From: CAZRWH01 sp964603905
GTDB lineage: Bacteria > Patescibacteriota > Gracilibacteria > UBA1369 > UBA12470
Assembly (NCBI GenBank): GCA_964603905.1
Contig: CAZRWH010000007.1
Location: forward strand, 1-49,795
Direction of reading: 5' to 3'
DNA length: 49,795 nt
Shown: positions 23,747 to 32,086 of the stretch, piece by piece
Layout: every line of letters begins with the position of its first letter
How positions within the stretch are numbered: position 1 is the stretch's first letter
Program-made: the position numbers and the translations under genes
Notes under the pieces: model-generated
The model's database searches: none
Told to the model about the DNA's origin: nothing
What the model saw: only the letters and a program-made list of their open reading frames with translations

Positions 23747-24314
23747 ATGATTTCCTATCTAGAAGGAACAATACAAAAAAAAACTCGAAAAAGCTGTAAT
23801 ACTAAACGTAAACGGCATTGGATACCTCGTCCAAGTGACAAGCAACACATTATCAGAAACGCAAGACACAGCTGAGTTTTACATCCACACACACGTCAGA
23901 GAAGACGATATAAGCCTTTTTGGGTTCCCTACCCTGTCCGAGCTCCAGTTTTTCAAACAATTGATCTCAATCTCCGGTATCGGGCCAAAAACAGGACTTG
24001 AGTTCCTAAACACAGATCCAAGCCTAATCAAAAGCGCTATTCTCAACGGAGATGCAACGTTCCTAGCCAGAACACCAGGTATCGGGAAGAAAACTGCAGA
24101 GAGAATGATTTTGGAATTAAAAAACAAGATCGACCCAACAGAAGCGCTAAGCAGAGAACATCAACAAATCACAACAAACGTTGACGAAGAAGCAATAGAA
24201 GCACTAATGAGCCTGGGATATTCAAAAGGCCAAGTAATTAGAGTTCTATCCAAATACCAAATCGAGTTCGAATCAACAGAAGACTGTATCAAATACTTCC
24301 TACAAAATATCTAG
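23747..24314 (+). CDS. ruvA: Holliday junction DNA helicase subunit RuvA, frameshifted
   Basis: RuvA binds four-way junctions as a tetramer and loads RuvB. The reading from ATG 23747 begins MISYLEGTIQKK, a standard RuvA N-terminus, but a run of nine A (23775-23783) puts the rest out of frame. Removing one A (or adding two) continues with KLEKAVILNVNGIGYLVQ and on to the end. Two helix-hairpin-helix motifs (ISGIGPKTGLEF and TPGIGKKTAERMILEL) and a domain III-like C-terminus are present, for about 188 residues in total. The break may be an assembly error, a real mutation, or slippage on A9 during transcription or translation. The start abuts a hexamer array. ruvC is at 37010. Confidence 0.85.
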
Positions 24315-24373
24315 CAGCCCAAGAAAGCGAAGCGGTTCTAGGGCCACAAATAACCTGCCTGAAAGGCTCCATA
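24315..24373 (+). ncRNA. Two-hairpin RNA element, copy 2
   Basis: Stem 1 is GCCC-A-AGAA (24317-24325) with TTCT-A-GGGC (24336-24344), loop AGCGAAGCGG. After 12 nt, stem 2 is GCCT-GAA-AGGC (24357-24367), then TCCATA. Length, loops and spacing equal copy 1, and three pairs differ by compensatory changes. It starts 1 nt after the ruvA stop and ends 5 nt before the pgi ATG. Confidence 0.75.
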
Positions 24374-24378
24374 AGATT

Positions 24379-25572
24379 ATGCAAATAAAGCTATTAGAAA
24401 ACCTATGCGGTGAAATTTCACCAGAGATCAAAAAAACCTTCATCCAAGAAATGAACGAAGGCAAACACGCATTCATAGACATCGCACTCGATCCAGAGCT
24501 AGCTAGTCGTACAAACCAAGCGGCACAAGACCTAAAGAAATTCAAAAAGATCATAGTTTTAGGGATCGGAGGATCAGCACTCGGAGGAATTTCGATCATG
24601 AGATCTCTATATCGCCCACTCCGACATATGGAGAAAGATGCTGCACATTTCTTTTTTCTAGACCAAACAGATCCAGACCTGATATACCACCTCACACACA
24701 ACATCAATTTCAAAGAAACTCACTTCATCACAATCAGTAAATCAGGCGGAACAATAGAGACAGCAAGCCTATACAAATATTTCCGTGGCCAAGTTGAAAA
24801 AGCAGGATTAGAAGTCAAAAACCACTTCACATTCATCACAGGAAAAACAGGCTACCTAGCAGAAGAGGCAGAAAAAGAAGGCTACAAAACTTTGCTATTA
24901 CCGGAAAACATAAGCGGACGATTCTCCGTTTTATCAGAAGTAGGACTTCTTCCTGCAGCAATCGCAGGAATTGACATCGAAGAAATTTTGAAAGGCGCAA
25001 AAAACGCACTAGAAAGCTTCCAATCAGAAGAAAAATCGGCACCACTTGTACTAGCACAAAACCAATACGACCTAGACAACTCAGGGAAGCCAATAACAGT
25101 AATATTCCCATATTCATACAGACTCAACAGGTTCGCAGACTGGTACATTCAACTAATGGCAGAAAGCCTAGGTAAAAACCGTGAAACAGGACCAACTCCA
25201 ATCTGTGCAATCGGACCAACAGACCAACACGCACAACTGCAACTATTCATGGAGGGGCCATTAAACAAACAAGTTCTATTCCTAGAAGTAGAGAAACATC
25301 ATCATGCACCACAAGTACCAGGAGAAAAATACACACTCGAAGACCTAATCAACGCCGAAAAACGTGGAACTCAGCAAGCACTCGAAGACGCTGGGATTCC
25401 AACACAAACTATCAAGATCCCTCACATCAACGAACAGACAATCGGAGAGCTAATCATGACTCTTGAACTGCAAATCGCCCTTCTAGGAAATATGTATGGC
25501 ATCTCAACATACAATCAACCAGGAGTCGAGGCTGGCAAGGTTATTACGAAGAAGCTGCTCTCTGAGCGTTAA
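24379..25572 (+). CDS. pgi: Glucose-6-phosphate isomerase
   Basis: The enzyme interconverts glucose-6-phosphate and fructose-6-phosphate. At 397 residues it is on the short side (bacterial forms are often 430-550). The first SIS region has VLGIGGSALGG and TISKSGGTIETA (phosphate binding), the second FPYSYRLNRFADWYIQL and AESLGKN, and GPTDQHAQLQLFMEGP holds the catalytic His region. The C-terminal NQPGVEAGK signature includes the catalytic Lys. Glycolytic neighbours in the window are pyk and gpmI; fructose-6-phosphate also feeds glmS. Its TAA stop shares TTAA with the stop of the convergent gene. Confidence 0.95.
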   Translation: MQIKLLENLCGEISPEIKKTFIQEMNEGKHAFIDIALDPELASRTNQAAQDLKKFKKIIVLGIGGSALGGISIMRSLYRPLRHMEKDAAHFFFLDQTDPDLIYHLTHNINFKETHFITISKSGGTIETASLYKYFRGQVEKAGLEVKNHFTFITGKTGYLAEEAEKEGYKTLLLPENISGRFSVLSEVGLLPAAIAGIDIEEILKGAKNALESFQSEEKSAPLVLAQNQYDLDNSGKPITVIFPYSYRLNRFADWYIQLMAESLGKNRETGPTPICAIGPTDQHAQLQLFMEGPLNKQVLFLEVEKHHHAPQVPGEKYTLEDLINAEKRGTQQALEDAGIPTQTIKIPHINEQTIGELIMTLELQIALLGNMYGISTYNQPGVEAGKVITKKLLSER

Positions 25573-28325
25573 GCCGCAGGCAATTTGGAAAAAGTTGTAT
25601 CTTCTACAGCGACAGGCTGATTTTCACCTGGCTTAGAAAGCCACATCGAGGTTGGATAAGCATCTTCATCAAACTCATCTGTAGGCTCTGTAAAATTGTC
25701 GGACGCAATGTTTAAAAGCATTTCTTCGCCATAAGCAGCTTGAGTAGCTTCACGGACATTAATCACCTTGATATGATTTGCGATCTTTGTAGCCATGTCT
25801 GGCCTGTTTTTCACAGTTCTTAGGTATTCTGCAAACGATATAATTCCAGAAGCAGGGCTCGCTTCACTAAAAAACTCTGGCTTATTTAAATCTGTTAAAT
25901 GCGATTTTGCATATCCGCATCCCTTTTCAACAGCCCTATTAAACTCATGAGAACCTTGAGAACTTTTCATCAAAGTTGATTCCAACTCAAATATACAACC
26001 TGCATGGATTTCAGGCATTACTGGAACACCACCATTCTTATCCTTTGTCCCCCATCCTCCTGGAGCTAGAACTACATAACCAGTTTTTGGAAGCTGTTTA
26101 TCGATATATTCAAGATATTCCTCAAGCTCTTTTCTTACGTTGTAAACATCCACAAAAGTAAAATAATCATCCCTCTTCATATCATCCACCCCAGAAGCTT
26201 GGCGTGCATGCACACTGTAGATATCCGGATCAAACCAAACGACATACTCAGCATCCTTAAGCTTAAGTGCATTACAAGCCTGATTTCCTCGAATTAGGAT
26301 GTTTTCTTCTGGAACATCCTCTGGCATCCTGGACGGATTAATGTTCGGATGAATATTGTACGGACGACATTGGAGTAAATAAATTTGCCATCCAAATCGA
26401 CCATGATACTGAAAAGCAAATTCGCAATCCACCTCGACACCAAGCTGCCATTTAAGCCTTTGCACAATATATTCAAGACGAATCAAAAGTGGATCCTCAG
26501 TTACATCCAAAACTCCTCCAAAAGAAAGAGCACATTTATGTTTATCCCAATAAGTTGAATCTGCTTCAGTAGCCAGATATCGAGTATTATCAACAAGTCT
26601 AACGAGCTGATGCATACCCTCCGGCAACCCTTCGCAAGCTTTTCTGAATTTAGAAATCTCAATCGAATGTTCCGGATCAGCAGAGTTCATATTCACACAA
26701 ATAATATTCTCTTGAGATTTGAAGTTTTCAAAAGTCTGCCTAGGATTTTCAAAAGAGATTGGACGCCCTTGGTTTTTTGCAACAATAGTCTCTCCGTAAC
26801 CCGCACAAATTTGCCCACCTCCTCGATAAGCTCCACCACCCTGAGTCTGAACAAGTCGCGAATACATAACCGCAGCCATATCTGTCACAAAATAGTCTCC
26901 ACGCCTCTCTCCTACCGCAGGCATAACTGTAAGCGCCATCTGTTCGTTCTCCCAAAGAAGACCAACATCCTTACGATACTCCATCGCACGCTCCGTAAAC
27001 ACGGAAGAATAAACCTTACGAACCGCCTGAAGATACAACTTGAAATGCTGATCAAAATCCTCAACATAAGGAACAAATTGACTATCGTATATACCTGAGA
27101 AAGAGGTATTTTTCTGATCCTCTAAAAGTCCTGACGACCTCACAACTATCGGAACAGCCCCCCATTCCTTGCGGAATCTCTGAAGATCCATACGATGCTG
27201 CCTCTCTAAACGACGAGGGAATTTTGCATTAAGCATAGCGGTATTAATTCTCTCATGCATACCTTCAGGAACCTCGGAATCGTTGATGTAGTAACTTTTC
27301 AAAGTACCCGCCTCGGCAAGAACAGGATTGTCCTGAACAACCCTTTCAAATTGCCAAGGACCAACAGAATGAGTTGGAACCCTTTTAACACACGAATTTT
27401 CGACATGAGGGTTAACTCTTTCCAAAATACTAGGATTTCTATCAATCATCGCTTGGACATAGCGAGGCTGCTTGGAAACAAACCATTTATCAAAAGCTTT
27501 AACCGCATCATCATCACGCTCAAGAGCTGCAAAAGCTATAGAAAGACCAGTCCCCTTACCTCCAAGAGTGTTAACTCCATCCCAATGACAAACATGATCC
27601 GGAATCCGCGCTTGCATCTGCTTAATTATGCGACGGTAGTGCCTTGCACGAAAAAGCTGTCTTACAAGGTTCGCATCATCTTTTTTAGAAGTAACAACAA
27701 TCTTAACAAGATATTCTCTGCAAGCGTCTGCTGTTGCAATTACAAGCTCATTTTTAGGATAAATTTCCTCAGCAAGCTGAATCAAATCAATAAGCTCATT
27801 AACTGGAGTACCTCCTTTTGGAAAAGCACCAGGTTTTACAGAAATTGGAGTTCCGAGTTCATCAAGATTAAAATATTTTGCCTTCACACCATCAAAATCA
27901 GGTTTCAAGTACTGAGCTTCAAAAAGCCCGAGGTGCTGACCACGTAAATTAGGGGCAACACTTGCTAAGATTCTAAGAGCATAAGCTGTTCGCCAAATAA
28001 GAACATCTTGATAATCCCCATCTTGATCAACTTTACGCCCAAGAACATCAGAAAGAATATGAACAGCAATTGCATCAATTTCATCATCCGAATAACCAAT
28101 ACCAGATTCATAAACCACATGCCTTAGAGCCGCCCACATTTCACTAAGCCGTCTTCCAGAATATAGAAGTTTGATCAACTTATCATAAATCGCGATCGCT
28201 TCCACATCACGACGATCCTCAATAACCTTAGGACCATTGCCGCGAAGCAATCCACCTTCAAGCGCATCTCGCACCTCCAAACTTCGCGCTGGATCAATCA
28301 AACCTAATCTTGAAGTGCCATTCAT
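25569..28325 (-). CDS. PEP/pyruvate-binding (PPDK N-terminal) domain protein
   Basis: The 918-residue protein has an N-terminal helical region (1-240) of unknown type, then an ATP-grasp-like domain of the PEP synthase / pyruvate phosphate dikinase family: LGGKGTGLSIAFAAL (about 252-266), PIVVRSSGLLEDQ with SFSGIYDSQF (about 387-412) and IYLLQCRPYN (about 645-655). In PpsA and PPDK this domain transfers phosphate from ATP to a swivelling His. The usual His domain (GGxTSHAA-like) and PEP-binding barrel are absent; the last 250 residues are a different domain with VVLAPGGWGTKDKNGG. So it is probably not a full PEP synthase but a phosphotransferase-like protein with its own partner or target. It has its own promoter. 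Confidence 0.75.
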   Translation of the reverse strand: MNGTSRLGLIDPARSLEVRDALEGGLLRGNGPKVIEDRRDVEAIAIYDKLIKLLYSGRRLSEMWAALRHVVYESGIGYSDDEIDAIAVHILSDVLGRKVDQDGDYQDVLIWRTAYALRILASVAPNLRGQHLGLFEAQYLKPDFDGVKAKYFNLDELGTPISVKPGAFPKGGTPVNELIDLIQLAEEIYPKNELVIATADACREYLVKIVVTSKKDDANLVRQLFRARHYRRIIKQMQARIPDHVCHWDGVNTLGGKGTGLSIAFAALERDDDAVKAFDKWFVSKQPRYVQAMIDRNPSILERVNPHVENSCVKRVPTHSVGPWQFERVVQDNPVLAEAGTLKSYYINDSEVPEGMHERINTAMLNAKFPRRLERQHRMDLQRFRKEWGAVPIVVRSSGLLEDQKNTSFSGIYDSQFVPYVEDFDQHFKLYLQAVRKVYSSVFTERAMEYRKDVGLLWENEQMALTVMPAVGERRGDYFVTDMAAVMYSRLVQTQGGGAYRGGGQICAGYGETIVAKNQGRPISFENPRQTFENFKSQENIICVNMNSADPEHSIEISKFRKACEGLPEGMHQLVRLVDNTRYLATEADSTYWDKHKCALSFGGVLDVTEDPLLIRLEYIVQRLKWQLGVEVDCEFAFQYHGRFGWQIYLLQCRPYNIHPNINPSRMPEDVPEENILIRGNQACNALKLKDAEYVVWFDPDIYSVHARQASGVDDMKRDDYFTFVDVYNVRKELEEYLEYIDKQLPKTGYVVLAPGGWGTKDKNGGVPVMPEIHAGCIFELESTLMKSSQGSHEFNRAVEKGCGYAKSHLTDLNKPEFFSEASPASGIISFAEYLRTVKNRPDMATKIANHIKVINVREATQAAYGEEMLLNIASDNFTEPTDEFDEDAYPTSMWLSKPGENQPVAVEDTTFSKLPAA

Positions 28326-28349
28326 AACATATGATTTAAATTGGAAAAT

Positions 28350-28379
28350 ATTTTGCCTTATTTTCGCCCCTTATGTCAA
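28350..28379 (-). promoter_or_regulatory. Promoter of the PEP-binding-domain gene
   Basis: A perfect TTGACA (28374-28379) is followed at 18 nt by CAAAAT (28350-28355) on the minus strand. Confidence 0.5.
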
Positions 28380-28436
28380 CCATCTTGCACAGAACAAAAT
28401 ATCGACAAATCCAACAAAAACCATAACAATATCCAC

Positions 28437-29477
28437 ATGAAACAAAATCTACTCATCACATCCCCCTCAAATATCCGCTATCTTTCAGGTTTTACTGGGT
28501 CAAAAGCTGTCATTTTAAAGCTATCTAAAAAAACGTATTTCTTCACAGACAGCAGGTATTTTGAAGAAGCTAGCAAAACAATTCCAAAAGATTTTGAGTT
28601 AGCAATTTATGAAAAAGGCAAATTCAAAGAATCCTGGAAAAAGATAATAAAAAAACATCGCCTCAAAGAAATCCACTTCGAAGCAGACCACCTCACCTAC
28701 AGCGCAGTCAGAGGCTGGCGAAAGCTATCTAGACCAGCATCACTAAAGCCACAAACAGGCGAAATAGAAAAACTTCGTGCAATAAAAACAACCAAGGAAA
28801 TCCGCTACACAAAGCGATCACAGCAAATTAACGAACAAATTTTTTATACAGTGTTGGACCTACTCAAAGAAGGCATCAAAGAAACCGAAATCGCCTGGAA
28901 AATCCGCGAAATCGCACACAAACTCGACGCAGAAGATTTATCATTCCATCCAATAGTCGCATTTGGACGAGGATCTGCAACCCCACACCACAAGAACGGA
29001 CCCCGTAAGCTCAAAAAAGGCGACATGATCTTGATCGACATGGGAGTCAAATACAAAGGATTCTGCTCAGACATGACAAGGACTTTATTCACAAAACCAC
29101 CAAGCACTCTCGAAGAAAAAGTTTACGAAACGGTCCTAGCTGCACAAAAAAACGCTATCAAGAAATTCAAGCCCGGCATAACAGGACACAAAGCCTGGCG
29201 CTTATCCGCAGATATCATAGAAAAAGCAGGATACGGCGAAAACTTCACTCATGGACTCGGACACGGGACAGGATTTCAAATCCACGAATCCCCTAGCCTA
29301 GCACCAAAATCCCGTGACAAACTTGAAGTGGGTATGACAACAACAATCGAACCTGGAATTTATCTACCAAACAAATTCGGAGTCAGAATCGAAGACATCG
29401 GAATAATCACAAAAGATGGCTTCAAAAACTTCACAACTGCACCAAAAGAGCTTAAACAGTCCATAATAAAAACATAA
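28437..29477 (+). CDS. Xaa-Pro aminopeptidase-like M24 metallopeptidase
   Basis: The protein has 346 residues from the ATG at 28437. The N-terminal creatinase-like domain begins LLITSPSNIRYLSGFTGS, typical of PepQ/PepP relatives. The catalytic pita-bread domain keeps all five metal ligands: Asp in ILIDMGV, Asp in SDMTRTL, His in GLGHGTG, Glu in TIEPGIY and Glu in VRIEDIG. It probably removes N-terminal residues from Xaa-Pro peptides in the cytosol. A start at 28341 is possible but adds a Cys/Asn-rich leader without homology. VKOR starts on the next base after its stop. Confidence 0.9.
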   Translation: MKQNLLITSPSNIRYLSGFTGSKAVILKLSKKTYFFTDSRYFEEASKTIPKDFELAIYEKGKFKESWKKIIKKHRLKEIHFEADHLTYSAVRGWRKLSRPASLKPQTGEIEKLRAIKTTKEIRYTKRSQQINEQIFYTVLDLLKEGIKETEIAWKIREIAHKLDAEDLSFHPIVAFGRGSATPHHKNGPRKLKKGDMILIDMGVKYKGFCSDMTRTLFTKPPSTLEEKVYETVLAAQKNAIKKFKPGITGHKAWRLSADIIEKAGYGENFTHGLGHGTGFQIHESPSLAPKSRDKLEVGMTTTIEPGIYLPNKFGVRIEDIGIITKDGFKNFTTAPKELKQSIIKT

Positions 29478-29909
29478 ATGTTCACAATCATACTAGTCCT
29501 AAGCCTAATCGGCATACTCGAAACATCGTACCTAATCGCTTCACGAAAAAAACAAAAAGAACCTGTATGCGTAATCGGAGGCTCTTGCAACACAGTTCTA
29601 GAAAGCAAATACAACAAAACTCTCGGAATACATAACGACATCCTTGGACTAATATTCTACATCAGCATATTGGTTCTGATGACAACTCCTCAGATAACAA
29701 CAGCTATTTTGCCAATCAATGTAGCGTTCGCAATCAATATCGGGATATTGCTGTTTGGAATCATTCCCCTCTCGATTATTGGAGCACTATCATCTCTGTA
29801 TTTTACATATCTTCAATTTTTCAAAATCAAATCATGGTGCTTCTGGTGCCTAATGTCAGCAATCAACACCTGGCTAATCCTAGCAATGATAATTTTCGGA
29901 TTCGCGTAA
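29478..29909 (+). CDS. Vitamin K epoxide reductase family protein (VKOR)
   Basis: This 143-residue membrane protein is a bare VKOR domain with four membrane segments. VKOR passes electrons from thiols to quinones and re-oxidises a DsbA-like partner, so that exported proteins gain disulfides. The loop Cys pair is C31 and C37 (in EPVCVIGGSCNTVLES) and the active-site motif is CFWC (C121-C124). No thioredoxin domain is fused to it and no DsbA is in the window. The start follows directly on the TAA of the peptidase gene, so the two are co-transcribed. Cys-rich secreted proteins at 2294 and 49052 are possible clients. Confidence 0.9.
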   Translation: MFTIILVLSLIGILETSYLIASRKKQKEPVCVIGGSCNTVLESKYNKTLGIHNDILGLIFYISILVLMTTPQITTAILPINVAFAINIGILLFGIIPLSIIGALSSLYFTYLQFFKIKSWCFWCLMSAINTWLILAMIIFGFA

Positions 29910-29918
29910 GAGTAATCC

Positions 29919-29947
29919 TTGCGACTAATCTATTTTTCCCGTAAAAT
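29919..29947 (+). promoter_or_regulatory. Promoter of glmS
   Basis: TTGCGA (29919-29924) and TAAAAT (29942-29947) are 17 nt apart. The leader of about 78 nt would hold both repeat arrays at 29965-30031. Confidence 0.6.
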
Positions 29948-29964
29948 CCTCCCGTCAGCAACCA

Positions 29965-30031
29965 CTTGCGACTTGTGACTTGCGCCTTGCGACTAAATCA
30001 CAACTACCACTACAACTAACAACTACCTACC
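29965..30031 (+). repeat. Heptad array followed by hexamer array in the glmS leader
   Basis: Heptads CTTGCGA, CTTGTGA, CTTGCGC, CTTGCGA, CTAAATC (29965-29999) are followed by CTACCA, CTACAA, CTAACAA, CTACCT (30004-30028), ACC and the GTG start at 30032. Confidence 0.85.
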
Positions 30032-31813
30032 GTGTGCGGAATATTCGCCTATTTCGGCCCAAAATCTAACGCTGGAGAGATCGTCCTAAACGGTCTTAAG
30101 AAACTTGAATACCGAGGATATGACTCCTGGGGAGTTGCTTGCAAACATAACGATGGAGATATCTCAATCGAGAAACACATCGGTAAAATTTCTGCAGTAG
30201 AATCTTTGAGACCAGAAATCACAGAGAAAGAGTCTCACCTAGCAATTGGACATTCAAGATGGGCAACACACGGAGGAGTAACAAAGGCAAATGCACATCC
30301 ACACGCAACAGAAGATCAAGACATAGTAATCGTACACAACGGAATCCTTGAAAACTACTCCGAGCTCCGAAATGAACTCAAAGAAAAAGGCCACATCTTT
30401 ACATCCGAAACAGATACAGAAGTCTTCGCTCACCTAATCGAAGAAAACATGGAAGAAGGCTTTGAAAAAGCTTTCAAAAAAGCACTCTCGAGAGGAGAAG
30501 GACGATACGCGCTACTAGCAATTTCAAAAAAAGAGAACAAGATCCTAGCCGCAAGAAGAGGATCCCCAATAATCGTAGGAATAAACGACGAGACCAAGGA
30601 GTACTTCATCGCATCTGACATTCCTGCATTCCTGCAGTACACGAAAAAAGTAATGTACCTAGATGACGAGCAAATGATTTCAATCAACGACGGCGTTAAA
30701 TTCTTCGATCTAAAAACAGACCAAGAAATCGACAAACGTGTAGTCGAAATCGACTGGGATGTTGAGAGCGCTGAAAAAGGAGACTACCCGCATTTCATGA
30801 TCAAGGAAATCCTAGAACAAAAAGAGACACTATCACGTGCAATTAACCAAGAAGAAGACAAAATTCTAGAGGTCGCAGAAGCTATCAAAAACGCATACGG
30901 AACATACATCGTAGGATGTGGAACAGCAGGCAAGGTTGGAATGGTCGGAACATACCTATTCTCACACGTTGCAAACAAACACATCAACTTCATGTTTGGA
31001 TCTGAATTCGGATCGTTCATGCCTTTCATGACAGATAGATCGCTAATGATCGCAATCTCTCAAAGTGGCGAAACAGCAGACACTCTAGAAGCAATCGAGG
31101 AAGCCAAGAAGAAAGGCGTAAAAATCGTATCAATAGTCAACGTCGAGACATCTACAATGGCTCGAATTTCGGACATAGTAATCCCAATCAAAGCAGGCCC
31201 TGAGAAGGCGGTAGCTTCAACAAAAGCGACAACCTCTCAAATTGCAATACTGACACTTGCAGCTTATGCATGCGCTGGAAAACTTGACCAAGGCAAGAAA
31301 CTCCTAGTTGAGACAGCCAGCCAAATCAATGACATGTTAAACCCACGTTACGAAGATTACATCCGCAAACTTGCAGAGAAGATTCACGAAGTTGAAAGCA
31401 TGTACATCATCGGAAAAGACGTTAACTACCCTATCGCCCTAGAAGCCGCAATCAAGCTTCAAGAGGTTTCATATATCCACGCTGAAGGCTTTGCAGGAGG
31501 AGAGCTAAAACACGGTCCAATTGCACTAATCTCAGAAGGAACACCTTGTATTGCGATAGTCGCAAATGACGAGACAAAACCTCACATAATATCCAACGCA
31601 ACAGAAGTAAAAGCCCGCGGCGGATACATCATTGGTGTCGCCCCAGAAAACAACGACGTATTCGACTACTGGATCAAAGTACCAGACGCTGGAATGGCAT
31701 CACCTATCGTATCAATCATCCCAATTCAGATACTCTCATATCAACTTGCACTACTCCGAGAAAACGACCCTGACATGCCAAGGAATTTGGCGAAGAGTGT
31801 GACGGTGAAGTAG
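30032..31813 (+). CDS. glmS: Glutamine-fructose-6-phosphate aminotransferase
   Basis: The enzyme makes glucosamine-6-phosphate from fructose-6-phosphate and glutamine, the first step to UDP-GlcNAc for cell wall. It starts with GTG, and Cys2 becomes the N-terminal nucleophile (CGIFAYFG). The glutaminase domain has EYRGYDSWG, GHSRWATHGGVT and HNGILENY; the two SIS domains follow with SQSGETADT, STKATTSQI and GGELKHGPIALI. The end, LPRNLAKSVTVE-like, reads MPRNLAKSVTVK. Length 593 is normal. There is no glmS ribozyme upstream; instead the leader is made of tandem repeats. The downstream region to rpoD holds 273 nt. Confidence 0.97.
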   Translation: MCGIFAYFGPKSNAGEIVLNGLKKLEYRGYDSWGVACKHNDGDISIEKHIGKISAVESLRPEITEKESHLAIGHSRWATHGGVTKANAHPHATEDQDIVIVHNGILENYSELRNELKEKGHIFTSETDTEVFAHLIEENMEEGFEKAFKKALSRGEGRYALLAISKKENKILAARRGSPIIVGINDETKEYFIASDIPAFLQYTKKVMYLDDEQMISINDGVKFFDLKTDQEIDKRVVEIDWDVESAEKGDYPHFMIKEILEQKETLSRAINQEEDKILEVAEAIKNAYGTYIVGCGTAGKVGMVGTYLFSHVANKHINFMFGSEFGSFMPFMTDRSLMIAISQSGETADTLEAIEEAKKKGVKIVSIVNVETSTMARISDIVIPIKAGPEKAVASTKATTSQIAILTLAAYACAGKLDQGKKLLVETASQINDMLNPRYEDYIRKLAEKIHEVESMYIIGKDVNYPIALEAAIKLQEVSYIHAEGFAGGELKHGPIALISEGTPCIAIVANDETKPHIISNATEVKARGGYIIGVAPENNDVFDYWIKVPDAGMASPIVSIIPIQILSYQLALLRENDPDMPRNLAKSVTVK

Positions 31814-31963
31814 CGAGATTTGCGGTCTGGAGTGTTAGGAGTACGAGCTCCGCCGAGTGCTCCGGGAACGGAAGACAGTTTTTCATAAATAAGGAGTGTT
31901 TTTGAGTAACAAACAACATGACTTATTTAGCAAAAAACTGAGCAAATCCCTATTGCGGTAAAG

Positions 31964-31984
31964 TAGTGATTAGTGGTTAGAATT
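31964..31984. repeat. Short heptad array
   Basis: Three units: TAGTGAT, TAGTGGT, TAGAATT. On the minus strand they fit the CT-start form (CTAACCA, CTAATCA). Confidence 0.5.
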
Positions 31985-32031
31985 ATTGGAATTCTCTGCA
32001 TCTAAAATTCTAATCAGAAAAACACAACAAA

Positions 32032-32059
32032 CTCGCGACTTGCGACCCGCGACTAATTC
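32032..32059. repeat. Heptad array of CTTGCGA type
   Basis: Units CTCGCGA, CTTGCGA, CCCGCGA, CTAATTC. They match units in the arrays at 29965 and 37590. It lies 28 nt beyond the rpoD stop. Confidence 0.8.
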
Positions 32060-32086
32060 CACAAAAAAAACACCAACCACTCGCGC

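Larger units (their letters stand above)
31814..32086. other. Intergenic region between glmS and rpoD
   Basis: No convincing gene is seen in this 273-nt stretch between convergent genes. GGAGTAC (about 31843-31849) can pair with GTGCTCC, but the T-run is 15 nt away, so it is a weak terminator. Two heptad arrays (31964 and 32032) flank an inverted repeat TTAGAATT / AATTCTAA. Confidence 0.5.

Noticed and set aside
29965..30031. CRISPR array or glmS ribozyme before glmS
   Set aside because: The units are only 6-7 nt with no spacers, and none of the conserved glmS ribozyme core is visible.
31814..31919. Small minus-strand gene after glmS
   Set aside because: The short reading frame has no promoter, no ribosome site and a Ser/Pro/Leu-rich composition unlike its neighbours.
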